Source: Archegozetes longisetosus (lineage: Eukaryota; Arthropoda; Arachnida; Sarcoptiformes; Trhypochthoniidae). Taken from it: a stretch of DNA of 64,000 nt. Shown in pieces: positions 48,053 to 60,367 of this stretch. Position 1 is the stretch's first letter, and every line of letters begins with the position of its first letter. The notes under the pieces are model-generated. The model saw only the letters and a list, made by a program, of their open reading frames with translations, did no database searches and was not told the DNA's origin. A program made the position numbers and the translations under genes. The stretch spans positions 992,001 through 1,056,000 of the forward strand of contig JAEMBT020000009.1 in the NCBI GenBank assembly GCA_018873245.2. The letters are read 5' to 3'.

Positions 48053-48764
48053 TGAAATTAAGCTTCACGTCCTCAAATTTTGGAAAACCTCTAAAAGTAT
48101 ACTTTGATCCCCTTTGAATTTTAATATTCACAAAATAAATCCTAGAAAGAACACAACGAGATCTGCTCACCCTGAAAATAGCTAATCCCCTAGAAGAGTT
48201 GATCTTAGTCACTTTCATAGCAAGGCGTATAACGAATTCCTTCACTTTTCTCTGACTTCCTATTATTTTATAATCAAATCAATTTTGTAACTTCAGATAT
48301 AAATATTTAAATCACAAATACTCTAAATTCTTGATAATTCTAGATTAAAATTTTTTATTTTAATTTCATTAATTCATTTTGTACTCCAAAATTTGAACTT
48401 ATCAGAAAAATAATTTATCATCTAACAATTCGGTTCAGTATTGCTAATGGACTTAAATGTTTTAAAATGAAAATTCTGACAATTTAAACACATTAGTATA
48501 TGACAAGAAATTGAAAAATTGGTTTAAAAACCTGACATTTCAGACCATTTATGGTTATTGGCTTACTTAATTAAAATCTATTCGATCAGAAGTTCTAGTG
48601 TTAGAAGTTTCATAATTGAATATTCCTTAGTGAAATAGTTGCATATCTTCACCAAGTCTGTACCCATTTGGGCATTCGCTTAGATAAAGAATTCAATTAA
48701 ATTTTCTCATATTGTATATTTTGCGTATAGCATAAAACCGTCATTTTTGAAAATAGCTTAACAG

Positions 48765-49290
48765 TAGGGTGACCGTCCGTCCCATTTTTGGTGGGACAGT
48801 TCCGTTTTTTAAAGACAAAAGACAGAAATCCCGTCGGGGCGAAACTCTCGATGCGATAATTAATTGTTCCTTTTTACAGCTTCTTTTTGAAAAATGTGTT
48901 TAGAAGACTATTTCTTAGAAATTCAAACAATGTATTTATCTTGAAAATGCTAAGGGGCTAAGAAACCCAGTTTAATATTTTGAACGCCTGTGGTTTAAAA
49001 TCAAAAGTTATAGAATTAATCTTTTCTACCTTACCTTCACTTTTATCTGATATAAACCAGCATGTCTTACTTTTGAATAACTAACTTTTGAAAGATACCG
49101 TTTCTAACAAAAAATAAATCTTTGAAATCAACCATGATTAATAATTTTCAATGTTTTAATGTTAGAATGGATTGTGACACATAAATGGTTGTAATGACCA
49201 ATAAAAGTGACATTTTCTTTTTAAAAATGTAAGAGTCACCCTTTTGCTATTTTTGTCTCATCATGAGACAAGCCAGAGGTGGTCGCCCTA
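48765..49290. mobile_element. hAT-type MITE, GGGTGACC family, copy 2
   Basis: 526 bp, ends TAGGGTGACCGTCC and (from right) TAGGGCGACCACC; 8-bp duplication CTTAACAG / CTTAACAA. Same orientation as 33998-34518 and alignable throughout. Confidence 0.82.
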
Positions 49291-49481
49291 CTTAACAACA
49301 ATCAAATTATTTGGTAAACTGAATGCCAGTCATTTTCACTTAACTAACTTGATAACATGTTCGAAATAAATTTAATTCTTACATAATTTATCCTAATTCT
49401 ATTGAATGGATAAACAAAACTAGTCATTATACATCAGCAGTAGAGTCAAAGGGAAATCTAACCAAAAATTTTCTAAGAGAC

Positions 49482-50023
49482 ATATGACTTGAAGGAACGT
49501 AAAGGGAATTATCTCTCAGTGCAATGAAACGAGAAAATCGCACTCAAAGTTCGCATTAAATGCAAAGCTTAGAAACATTTTTTACGTTAAGAAAAACTTT
49601 ATTAAGCTATCAATTTATTCAATATTAATCTAATTAGACATAATCTCATATAATTCATTAGTTAATATTGAAGATCTGATTCATCACAAATAATTTCTGA
49701 AACTTCAGAATTACAATCAAATTGTGACAAATAATTGACATAAAATTTAAACTTATGTCATGTTATGCTATTGCAGTTTATGTTGTGTTACGCATTGCAG
49801 TTAACACGTGTTAATAGCACTCGAGTTCAATTTAAGTTTTAATTCCTGTTAGTTAGCATTGAAATCAATAAATTTAAATAAGAAATTACCGTTAAATTTC
49901 CCATTGAAACATATGCTGAATTTTTTTCTACATATTAATTATGAATTGAACTTTTTATTTGAAGTGAATCCTAAAAAAGAAGTTAACTCGAGATAAGTCC
50001 CTTTACGTTCCGTCAAGTCATAT
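49482..50023. mobile_element. MITE with GGAACGTAAAGGGA ends
   Basis: Left ATATGACTTGAAGGAACGTA and (from right) ATATGACTTGACGGAACGTA, followed in both by AAGGGAnTTATCTC. 542 bp, non-coding, lies 158 bp upstream of receptor B exon 2. Confidence 0.7.
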
Positions 50024-50181
50024 ATAAAATATCTAAGTTAAATATAAAAAAATTTCTAATACATACTTTTTCTCATTAATATTATTTAATGAATAAATAT
50101 TTTCTGTTTATTGAAACAAAACAGTTTGTAAAGTCATAAAACAAGTAGAATAGTTTAAAATTATTATTATTTTTATAATAG

Positions 50182-50380
50182 ATATAATGCAATAATATAT
50201 CCTTTACGCCAATCAATCTTTGTGGAAACAAAAGGAATATTAATATTAATAGTTATTTGGTTAATTGGTGCTGTCATCTCATCTCCTAATGTGATAATCA
50301 CTAGAGCAGAGTCTTTCAAATATGGCAAAAACTGGTATTTAGACTGCCGAGAAGATTGGGAAGGAGTCGGAGGAGAAATT
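50182..50380 (+). CDS. Receptor B exon 2: Y of DRY, TM4, extracellular loop 2
   Basis: Acceptor AG at 50180-50181. Rebuilds DRYNAIIYPLRQ, then TM4 IVIWLIGAVISSP and loop 2 with DCREDWEGVGGEI. About 13 of 66 residues differ from copy A, far more than in exons 1, 3 or 4. Ends GAAATT before GTTAGT; intron 2 is 62 bp. Confidence 0.88.
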
Positions 50381-50442
50381 GTTAGTTATAAAAATTGACA
50401 TTAAGAGCTGTATTATTGATCATAATTAATATTTAATTATAG

Positions 50443-50592
50443 TATACAACTGCCCTTTTTATATTGACATTTGCACTTCCACTGGTCGCATTAGTATTTA
50501 TTTATGGCTCAATTGGATATAAAATACTAACTCGAAAACCTATTGGAGAAGCGCAACAACTCACGAATGCAAGAAGTGTTGCATCTATTAAG
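50443..50592 (+). CDS. Receptor B exon 3: TM5 and intracellular loop 3
   Basis: Acceptor AG at 50441-50442; 50 codons. YTTALFILTFALPLVALVF with the TM5 proline, then YGSIGYKILTRKPIGEAQQL. Only about four residues differ from copy A, three of them at the very start. Donor GTCCGA. Confidence 0.87.
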
Positions 50593-51758
50593 GTCCGAAT
50601 TCAAATAAATCGATATCTGAGAATTGAGTAAAAATATGCAATTTATTTTAGCTCTAAGTTTCAAAAGTAAAAAGTTGATAAATATTGTTAATACTGAATG
50701 AAAATTTTTCCCTATGAGTTTCAATCGAATTTAAGTGTTAAAAAATGAGAATATTTAATGTCTTGCTTCTGAAATTGATTTCAGAGTCTACAGTAGTATA
50801 ATATTACATAAGAATTTGAAGCACTAAAAATTTTCCTCAGTCTAAATTCTGATATGAGCAGAAATTCTTTCCATCAGTCTAAGAGTTCAGTATATCCTTT
50901 GCATAGATGGACATTGATTTTATAATTTAGACTATAGTATCTGCAAGATTATAGTAATAATGATTTCCTAATGATGCTAATGATATGAATTTATTTTATT
51001 ATCTACTTAAAGATCCTCTCTTGCAAACTTCTTGACGTGTCATCAACTTCTTAGTAAAGTATAGTTTAAAACATTTTGGGATATGTTCTCTATTGAAACA
51101 TGAGAATTTTTCATTCACGATGCAAATAGGTTTATTTTCCGATATGTAAGGGCAGACAGAATGAGTGCATTGAGCATCGAGATTTCAATCAATATACCAA
51201 TCAAAATTTACCTATATTTGAAAATCCATATCATAAATTCAAAAATAGAAATTCTACTGATATACAACAAAAGTGTAAATCATACATGAACTTCTCAGTA
51301 CGTTTTCATTTTAAAATTCAAATTTCTCGTAAAATAGTAAATTTAATATTTCTAGAATACGATATAAAATTAGTGTAAGATCGTAAGGCATTAAAGAAAA
51401 TAATTTACATATCATTCAGAGAGCATAATTTTCATCGTTCTCATAGAAATTTTTATTTTTTCAACATGTAATGGAAAATATTTTTTCGAGAATAAGTCAA
51501 ATTTTAAGAATAATGATTCGGTATATATTCGAAGCATAAATAGGATTAAAACTTAGAAGAATATGGTTGAGTCAATTTTGTAAACAGACAATCTTAAGAT
51601 TACAAAAATAAGATTATCTACAAAAGTAAAATAAGTAGATTACTTATTGAATAATGCGAAACAGGAATGAAGAACTTTAGGAAAAATTAGATTTATTCAG
51701 GGCAATATATAATTTGATTGAATAGAGATGATTTATATATATATTTTTCTATCAAAAG
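50593..51758 (+). other. Intron 3 of receptor B (1.2 kb)
   Basis: Compact counterpart of the 4.3-kb intron 3 of copy A. The 3' 340 bases align with 20125-20409. No repeats or elements recognised. Confidence 0.7.
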
Positions 51759-51939
51759 GCCATTAAAATGATGTCAATGGTAGTGATACTGTTTGCTGTT
51801 TGCTGGACACCGATCCAAATGTTCAATTTTGTGATATGGCTTTTCGGTAAATCATTGAAGACTAGGACACAATTCCAAATGGACCTCTATGTTTCGAGCT
51901 TTTTTGTTTGCCACTGGCTCGCAATGGCTCACTCTCTAG
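51759..51939 (+). CDS. Receptor B exon 4: TM6 to start of TM7
   Basis: Acceptor AG at 51757-51758. Encodes AIKMMSMVVILFAVCWTPIQ, loop 3 and YVSSFFVCHWLAMAHSL. The first two thirds are almost identical in DNA to copy A, while the last roughly 58 bases carry about a dozen mostly synonymous differences. Donor GTATTA; intron 4 is 53 bp as in copy A. Confidence 0.9.
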
Positions 51940-51992
51940 GTATTACATTAAAAATTGTTTCCATTAAATTATTATTATCTTTTAATTACCAG

Positions 51993-52033
51993 TTAACCCG
52001 TTCATCTATTGTTTCATGAGTGATAACTTTAGG
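51993..52033 (+). CDS. Receptor B exon 5: NPxxY micro-exon
   Basis: Forty-one bases between CAG and GTAAGT encoding V-NPFIYCFMSDNFR, identical in protein to copy A. It lies inside a longer open frame (51768-52019) that reads through intron 4 in a different phase; the conserved splice sites and the NPFIY motif decide for the spliced reading. Confidence 0.9.
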
Positions 52034-53234
52034 GTAAGTTCAGTGATTCATTAATTAATACGATTTACTAATAAACTATTCAAAGTTTACTTAAAATTTA
52101 AAATATAAAAATGACATCCAGAAAATAGACCGAATCTCATTAAATTTCAAATGAGTCAAATAAGTCAAAAGAGGAAGCCTATTTTTACGATATTGTTTGA
52201 AACGTAGGCTGAATGTGTAGTAAATTTTCTGGCGTTAAGTTATAGAGATTAGAATGAATAATTGTTCGGCTTTTGTAACCCACTGAACTTCTCTTTTGTT
52301 TTTTCTGCTATTTCAACAAATAATCTTATTTTATATCAAGAGTTTCACTATTAAACACTTGAAATAATGAAAAAATTAATATTATTGTAGTAAAATAAGT
52401 CGTTTTCAAGTGTATTTACATAAAATTAAATGATTTATAAAAGCACTGAAAAATATCCGCATAACAGTTCAAATCAAAATAGCAATTAATTGATGACTCG
52501 ATTATAAGTTGGCGAGTACTTTATAAGTGAATCAATTCGTGATTGTCTAGAATTTAAAATTATCTAATTCGATTGAAGTTCAAGAAATAATTAATGGCTT
52601 TCAAAGTTTTATTTTAGTGCAGATCATGCAACATTATGATTCATCATAATTTATAAAATCAATGAATGAACAATTAGTTCTGAAAATATGAACTACATTT
52701 TGCCCCACCTTAAGTACTCTTAAACTATTTGCAGAATATCTAAATACTTTCACTAATTGCTTGCATTAAATCGGTTTTATTGAAGAAGATTTGCCATTAA
52801 TATTAATTACAACTTACGTCATACCAGAGTTAATTAATGTTAAAATTTTACCAAAAAGGTCAGACGATAGTAAAAAAGGATTTTAGTTTATACTTCTTAC
52901 TTTCTATCTGTGGAGCATTAGAATAATTCATTCTTTTAGGCAATTAATTATCGCATAATAACAACCCTAAAGCTCATCAGTGGGTGAGCTAAATTAAAAT
53001 ACTATCGAAAGTAGGAATTTGATACAGTTAAACCTCAATAGCTCGAGCATTTAGTAAAGTAGTTTAAAAACAAATAAGAAACACTTGATATTTTTATATA
53101 TTTATTTAGTCTCTTTTTAAAAGCACCTAACTGCATTTTCGAGTTAGAGAAGTTTAGTTATACTTGTTTAATTTTAGAAATTCAAGTTTTCGACTAATAA
53201 TTATCTTTAAATGACCAAAGTGGTCAGTAAACAG

Positions 53235-54258
53235 TCTCACAATGGAAGATTCCCGAGTGACAATTTCAGATTTTAATGAAATTCACATCATATTTACTAC
53301 TCATTGAGTGATGACTTTTGTTAAAGAATTAGCGGCCCATACGCATTAGCTTATGAGATATAATCAATTAAAGATACATACCGACTCATATACAGTCGTG
53401 GAAAAATCTAAAGTGCCTACTAAATTTGATCTAGTTCCTTATTCTTTAGTTCGATTTTGATTTCAGAAATATGATTTGTGAGTAATCATGGAAGGAATGA
53501 TTTTTAAAAAATTTCAAAAATTCATCGTGGTAAATTTTTGATAACACATATTCTATAACCTGAAAACTACAATGTATATTTCAGATTTTTCGGTTCCATT
53601 TTGTAAAGCTTGGAAAATGAGTCGATACGTGTTTCAGGAATTTCTTTAAAAATTACTCATTTGATCGTGGTAGTTTGTTAAACGTTAATGTAGTCAATGC
53701 AATTCCTACTTAATCGCCGTTTGATTTCTACGTTACTTTTCTCATAAGCTCTAAACTTTATAGATTTCCCAAACAGCGATTAAGTAGGAATTGCATTGAT
53801 TACATTAAGATTTAACAAACTACCACGATCAAATGAGTAATTTTTAAAAAAATTCCTGAAATACGTATCGACTCATTTTCCAAGCTTTACAAAATGGAAC
53901 CGAAAAATCTGAAATATACATTGTAGTTTTCAGGTTATAGAATATGTTATCAAAAATTTACCACGATGAATTTTTGAAAATATTTTTGAAAATCATTCCT
54001 TCCATGATTACTCACAAATCATATTTCTGAAATCAAAATCGAACTAAAGAATAAAGAAATAGATCAAATTTAGTAGTTACTTTAGATTTTTCTATGACTC
54101 TATATGAGTCGGTATGTATCTTTAATTGATTATATCTCATAAGCTAATGCGTATGGGCCGCTAATTCTTTCACAAAAGTCATCTCTCTATGAGTAGTAAA
54201 TATGATGTGAATTTCATTAAAATCTGAAATTGTCACTCGGGAATCTTTCATTGTCAGT
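53235..54258. mobile_element. Near-perfect ~1-kb palindromic foldback element, copy 2
   Basis: Same family as 41914-42900, ends near TCTCACAATGGAAGATTCCC and (from right) ACTGACAATGAAAGATTCCC. Keeps the left-arm segment missing in copy 1 (about 53510-53660). Arms of roughly 480 bp enclose a short loop near 53750. Confidence 0.82.
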
Positions 54259-54822
54259 AACTATAATATCCTATCTCGAACCCACGCAGATCGTGATGAC
54301 GACAGATAACGACAGAATTATTTTGTTTCTAAGGCAAACACAGGCTCAGCTTTTAAGATGTTAAATAAACAGACAGATACATACGAACATCATTCAGATG
54401 TCATATTTTTAGATAATAGCAAAAATAATATTCAAACTAATATGTACAACTATGACCAAATAGCTTTCCTTTTATGGATCCCAAACTGATGCGTGAAGAG
54501 CAAAGTTTTAAGGGCTTGCGAACTCATTCAGTTACTCAAAATTAAAACATGAATCATTTGACATGGACAACCCTAGCGATTGCTGTTAATCGAATGACTT
54601 ATGCACTCTTTAAGTAAAAAAATCATAACATGTCAGACAATAAATATCAATTTTAATTATCTTGCGTGAGTCAAGTGTTGGTTTTTATTTACATGATTTC
54701 AGTTGATATTTGAACTATAGTTCTCTACATAACAATATTAAATTTCTCAGCTGTCCCTAATTTTTTTATCTGTATCCATCTGGTATTAAACGAAAACTAT
54801 TTGGAGTCGAATTTACACCTTT

Positions 54823-55535
54823 TTGCATAGAAATCCGGAAAAAGTCTTCATTTCTAACTTCTAAAATTTTGAACAAAATTTAATTATTTTTTGATTACAA
54901 GTAAATTAAATACTAAATTTTAACAAAATTAGGTTTTCATAATTTAATTGTGCGACCACAAGAATTAATAAACTTTTGAAGTTGTTTATGCATACTTTCT
55001 ACAATATAAGCTATATATAAGTCGCAGAACGTTGTGAAATTTCTAGGGGTTTTATCTATCTATTCATTGATTTTTACATATTTTATGGTCTATGATTTAT
55101 TTATTATCATTTTTATGAATTTTTGACCTGAATCAAGCTCGAAAATATAATGAGCCAATCTTTGATCACATTTGAAGTTTACACGTGCTCCTCTTTAATT
55201 CTTCTTTGAACCATCCTTTTTGTTCAAATTTTTATTTTGATGTCATAAATGGTTTAAATAGTATGTTTACTCCTCAATGAATCATTCTATGAATTTTCGC
55301 ACCTAATTTTCTTAAGTGAAAGACTTGTAAACGGCGGAGCAATTCAATAGTTATTACGTTCGCGGTTAATGTGCTATAATTTTGCATATGGTTATCACAC
55401 CAAAATTTTTTAGACATCAAATGAAAGTATGCGAAATTTCCTTTAAATCAACATATATCATGCTAGGTTCGGACTTTAATAACATAAGATAACTTAACTT
55501 AAACTTTCATAAGGCTTTTCCGGATTTCTATGCAA
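54823..55535. mobile_element. Inverted-repeat element (TTGCATAGAAATCCGGAAAA)
   Basis: The 20-mer TTGCATAGAAATCCGGAAAA occurs inverted at both ends of a 713-bp AT-rich block. Non-coding; superfamily unassigned. Confidence 0.55.
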
Positions 55536-56362
55536 TATACTATACATTGGCCAATGAATACAATTCTTTATTCCATAAATGAATTACTGATAAAACCTTT
55601 CAGGAAGGATAAAGCTTGTGTATCGATTAAACTATAATACTGCAAATATTTTTCTCCGAATGTCGACTTAAAATGTTAACTGACTCAAAAATGATTCAAA
55701 GCTATAAGTGTCAAGTCTTTTGTATTAATATAGATTGATATAGACTTGCAGAGAGATGAGATGCCCGATGGAATATAATTTACTTCTCTCTCAGTAAATA
55801 CTCGTAAGTCAATATTGTGTCTGAAAGGCTTTTGTGGTTTATCATACACAGTAGTTGTGATTCTGAATTTGAAAAATTCAATTATATGTCTATTAACTAG
55901 AAAACTAAATGATACTTCGACATCAAGTCAATGCTAACTGAATATAATGCTACAAATATTTCTCTGAAAATTTTTCTACTACAGTCTACAATTTATCTTT
56001 TTCCAAATTAATTAATTGCTCATCTGTTCAGTTTTTGATCTTTCCTTAATAATCAGAAGTGAGCATACGTTTCCTTCAAATTCTCTTGAAATATTTCTTA
56101 AGAATCTAGAAGATGGAAAGCTACAGGTACTTGAAAATATTCCAAATATAGCAATGGTTAAAAATCAGTATTCAGAATAAGCCTCAGTCAATTATTTTCT
56201 CATCATAATTCTCGACTCTTATATAAACATGCTGTTGACTAATGTTCTTTAGAAGGCAAATTCTAAATATTTACCAACCAATGCTTTTATACATGTTCAC
56301 ACAATTCAATTCAATTATTTCTGCTTCAATTCTGTCCTTGTAGTGAAGCCTAAATAGAAATA

Positions 56363-56850
56363 CAGGGTTGCACGATATATTTTACCCTAGGGTCACAGCA
56401 AAAACTACAAATGATGAAAAATTGAAGTAAACTTTATTTCAAACGTTACATGAAATGAAATTAATGCACAAAATTTCAATAATTTGCGTGCTTCCCGTTT
56501 GCAGTTACAATAGCTTTTATGCGTTCGGGATAAGAGCAAAGTAAATCTTCAAACAATTCAGTGCGATTTTCCAGGTTTTTGAACACATCTGTGAGATCTT
56601 GAAGTAGAGTTGCGTATGAAAAACGGTTTGAACCAACTTCTTCAAGCATCTTTACCTCAACTTCATCCTTAATTATTGACCCAATATGTTAAATATTGAC
56701 AGAAAGGATCCTTAAATTAAACTCTTAAAATTTTGGAGATAGTTCATTTTAATTCCACTTTAGTTAAGGTTTAGAAATAATAATGGTTTGATTTTGTATT
56801 ATTTGTAGATTTTGCTGTGACCTGCGGGTAAAATATTTCGTGAAACCCTG
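56363..56850 (-). mobile_element. CAGGGTTNCACGA inverted-repeat element, copy 2
   Basis: 488 bp; ends CAGGGTTGCACGATATATTT and (from right) CAGGGTTTCACGAAATATTT, then GGTCACAGCAAAA and TACAAATnAT on both sides. Related to 24209-24703. TA precedes the left end; the right flank is TG, probably mutated. Encloses a short transposase-like tail on the minus strand. Confidence 0.68.
56476..56670 (-). pseudogene. Transposase-like C-terminal remnant
   Basis: Minus-strand frame of about 64 codons ending ELFEDLLCSYPERIKAIVTA followed by NGKHANY and TGA. The ending resembles the (K/N)G-H--Y tails of Tc1/mariner-like transposases; the rest is not recognised. No catalytic region. Confidence 0.4.
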
Positions 56851-58651
56851 TGGTTGTGCAAACATGAAAAAACGTTTAAACCAGAAAGTATGGAATTAAT
56901 ATTTTTCTCAAAAATCGAATGAATCTCGGGATTGTTGTATGAGATTATTCTCAAATAAGATCAGTCAATGAATCTCTATATCCAAATTAAATTCAAGTGT
57001 TTATCCAATTATTCTAAAATGTTAAGAATAAATATTTGGATTGAAGGTGTGTCGCAATCACTGAAAGTACTTTCTGGTCTTAATTCTAATTTATGATATG
57101 AAAGTACTGTTTAGTTTTCTGGTTATACGTTCATATAAATAAAGTTTTCTAATTATGAATCACAACTATTATGGATAAATTGTAAAAACTTTTCAGATAT
57201 AATAACGATTTACAAGTATTTGCTGAGAGAGAAGTAAATTATATTCTTTCGATCATATCTCTCTGAAAGCCTACATTATATGAAGATTAAAGAAGGGTCA
57301 TTTATAATTTCAAATCATTTTTCAAAAGTCAAGCAACATTTTAATTCAGCCGTTCGAACACGAGCCATAAATACAAGTTTTTGTTCTTATAATGCTATTT
57401 GTAACCAAATTTTTTTACTGCTTTTGCTCAAAGTTACAATAGTTTTATTGTCTCAGTATCCAAGGTTAATTTCTTTTTATTGACTATCAATTGAAAATGA
57501 ATAAGGTTTTTCGTGTTTAATTGATAATCACGGTAACTGCAGGCCTCTTCATTGTTCTAATGATCAGTTTCGAAGTTCAGGCATAAAATAACCCTGATCG
57601 AGTTTGGAAATGAGGTTACTTTCTTCAACCTAATATTATATTCATATTTGATACAATAAACTTATGTAGTAATCTTATATAAAATCTTCTATAGATATGA
57701 TCCTTGCCTATACTTAGCTTGTAGATTCTCGGCTTGAAGCCAATTTCACCACCGAATTCTGAAAATAGCGGTCTATTTCAAGTTTAAATCAAAATGGATA
57801 CCTGAAAGTCACCTCTTTTCGCGCCAAAAAAATCAATAAACCACCTATATTGAAAAACTAAGAAATGGCTATGATTTCTTAGGATCAATCAATCCTATAT
57901 TCTCAAATAATTTCATAAGAGTTGACTTTACATGAAATAATATATTATTCGAAAAATAGGATTTTCTAAATAGCTTTATCAATTTGTTTTATTGAGTGAC
58001 TTTTCGTATCCTTTATACCCGAGTGATTCTAAGATTGAAACGCATCCAAGCTATATAAAACATTCGAAAAACTATACCTTTAACTTTTCTCAAAGTAGTT
58101 TTCGTAACTAATCAAAATGTTTAGAATAATTTTTAAAGCTTGAGTTGAAGCTCAATCCAAAAAAATTAATATAAGCTAGATCAATCAATGTTTTATCCGA
58201 CATTTATTGAGAAAATAACTTTATTCAAAATTTGAATTTTAAAGCGACTGACTAATCAATGACATTATATTAATATTTCAGATGTAAGTAAATATACTCT
58301 TTGAAAAACATGATTTTTGAATAAATTTTAGAATATCAAAAAAGTTATGTACTGATGAATGCAATACTGAGTATTGACTTTGTCTAAAAGGAATAATATA
58401 CTTGTTTAGCATCTGATTGTCTCTTGTTTACTGAACTTTATTTGTATTTTTAAAAGAGGTTAATTTGTTTTCTTGTAAACAATTCTAGAGCTGCATTCTG
58501 GAAACACTGCAAAATTAGCGATATCGCAAATATGCACAATACTCATGTATGATTTGCAATCAATATTTGCAACCGCTTTGTTTTACAATTTGCAATCTTT
58601 GTACAATGTAGCCCTGGCTTTTTGATTCACGAAAACGTAAACAAAAATAAA

Positions 58652-60367
58652 AAGGGAGGGTCGCGAGTCTTCAGGAGTCGATTCTGAAAATATTGCTGTC
58701 ACATAAATGTGATGTCAAAACATCTTAAAAAATAGTAATTAAAAGGGCGGAACTCCAGAAGTCTGCGAGTGATACTCATCCAAAGTTCATAATTTCAATT
58801 CAATGCGTTAGTCTCTGAGTAGCCTCTCTTCAAAGCTTAGAAAACTTAAAGGACTTATAGAAAAGTTTAAGAAAAAGTTGAAACCTTTAGGTCTAAAATT
58901 TAGTCATTATAACCAAATTTTTCTAATGCTGCTTATCTTTAACCTTTTAACAATAATAACTCGTTTTCATAAAATAAATATTTATTTTCGTAAAATGAAG
59001 TAAAAAATTTTATTTTGAAAACAGCACCTGTTTCTAAAACGCAACAATTTTTACACCTAGTTTTTGAAAAATCTAATAAAAAGACAGCCAAATCTAACCA
59101 AAAAAGAAAATCAAATCATAAAAGTAGTTCAAACAAATCGTCAAATTAATCATATTGAAAATTGTATAAAAATATTTTTATAAAGTAAATTATAAAATCT
59201 TTGTGTATTAAGAACTTTTCATTTTGTTTGCTATAAAAATAAAGCTTATTCGAAATATAATAAATTTTTTTCGTTAGAGTTTTAACAAGTCAATGAATCT
59301 GATTTGTTGATAAGTATGATTTACGAATGAGTAATTAGTTTAAAAAGTATTTAACAATAAGCATTACTAATCAATCAAAGACTATACAACTGGTCATTTC
59401 ATTATTAATCATAAGGAAAGTTTTGTATTAGTTAAGCCCTTTATGGATTTTAGTAGAGTAACAGAGGCTACTCAGAGACTAACGCATTGAATTAATGAAT
59501 TATAAGCCTTTATATGAATAGCAATAATATAAACGAATATTAGTGATTCAATTTAATCAAGAATATGACTAATTTATTTAACATTTAGAGAAGATTGATA
59601 AAAATAATCAAGATTCCATTTCCAAATAAAATATGATCATTCAAAATAATATTTTATCAATCAGTTCAGTACTTTTCAGAAACAGCTTAGCATATCACAA
59701 ACTTTTGATATTAAAAAACTACTGCAAAACTGTATCAAATCAAAATTTTTCGGAGATTAATTTTCATCAAAAGAAACGTTCCGCTTATAAAATCAAGCTT
59801 AAGATGCTCTAATCAATTAATAATTGTATTGTTTGAGAACTTTTCACTATTTTACATAATCTTCATAGAAAAAGTGGTATTTTCAGAAATATAAGTATTA
59901 TTAAATTAAGGTTTACAAAAAAATATTCATTTATGGAATTTTCTTTGTTCTCAAAATATGATGCTCATAAAATGTAGTTTTTATTTTAATATATTATATT
60001 ATTAATACTTTGAATAAAGTTTAAAATTATTTAAAGTCTTATTTCTAAGAAAATATATTTCAATTTCAAAGCTGTACAATTGATGTACAATGATATTAAA
60101 ATCATCTCTTTTTGTAGTTTTCTTTAAAAGTTAAATGAATTAGTGATATTTTTTGATTGATCTTAATCATAAATATTTGTTTATATCACTGCTATTCATA
60201 TAAAGCTTACAAATCTTTAATTGAAATTCTGAACTTTGAATGAGTATCACTCCCAGACTTCTGGAGTTCCGCCCTTTTAATTATTATTTTTAAAGATGTT
60301 TTGATATCACATTCATGTGATAGAAGTATTTTCAGAATCGGCTCCTGAAGACTCGAGACCCTCCCTT
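58652..60367. mobile_element. Foldback element interrupted by a nested MITE
   Basis: Outer ends AAGGGAGGGTCGCGAGTCTT and (from right) AAGGGAGGGTCTCGAGTCTT. The left arm (58652-58797, resuming at 59494) pairs with the right arm down to a centre near 59860. The left arm is split by the element 58798-59493. Without it the outer element is about 1.0 kb. The minus-strand frame at 60207-60473 overlaps the right arm and is not a gene. Confidence 0.72.
58798..59493. mobile_element. GCGTTAGTC-family element, copy 2 (nested)
   Basis: Ends CAATGCGTTAGTCTCTGAG / CTCAGAGACTAACGCATTG, flanked by AATT on both sides. Internal sequence matches 4875-5640 in reverse orientation. It sits inside the left arm of the surrounding foldback, whose sequence continues on both sides. 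Confidence 0.7.

Larger units (their letters stand above)
30228..50181 (+). other. Intron 1 of receptor B (20.0 kb)
   Basis: GTAATG donor to TATAATAG acceptor. Begins in strong alignment with intron 1 of copy A, then diverges. Holds the separately listed elements between 31543 and 50023. Stretches 32262-33997, 34519-35800, 36429-38042, 38563-39973, 40994-41913, 42901-43239 and 44320-45119 are AT-rich without a recognisable exon, RNA gene or complete element. Confidence 0.65.
55650..57350. repeat. Inverted duplication of an intron segment
   Basis: 55650-55950 read on the minus strand aligns with 57090-57350 on the plus strand (shared ACTGAGAGAGAAGTAAATTA against GCTGAGAGAGAAGTAAATTA, and TTTAGTTTTCT). 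The plus-strand version has an equivalent in unit A at 23740-23960, so the inverted copy is the derived one. The element 56363-56850 lies between the arms. Confidence 0.55.

Noticed and set aside
48009-48245. 78-residue minus-strand frame
   Set aside because: Its end is the terminal inverted repeat of the 47475-48052 element; no family recognised.
51768-52019. 83-residue frame reading through intron 4 of copy B
   Set aside because: After 51939 it reads the 53-base intron and then exon 5 out of phase; the spliced reading restores NPFIY, conserved in both copies.
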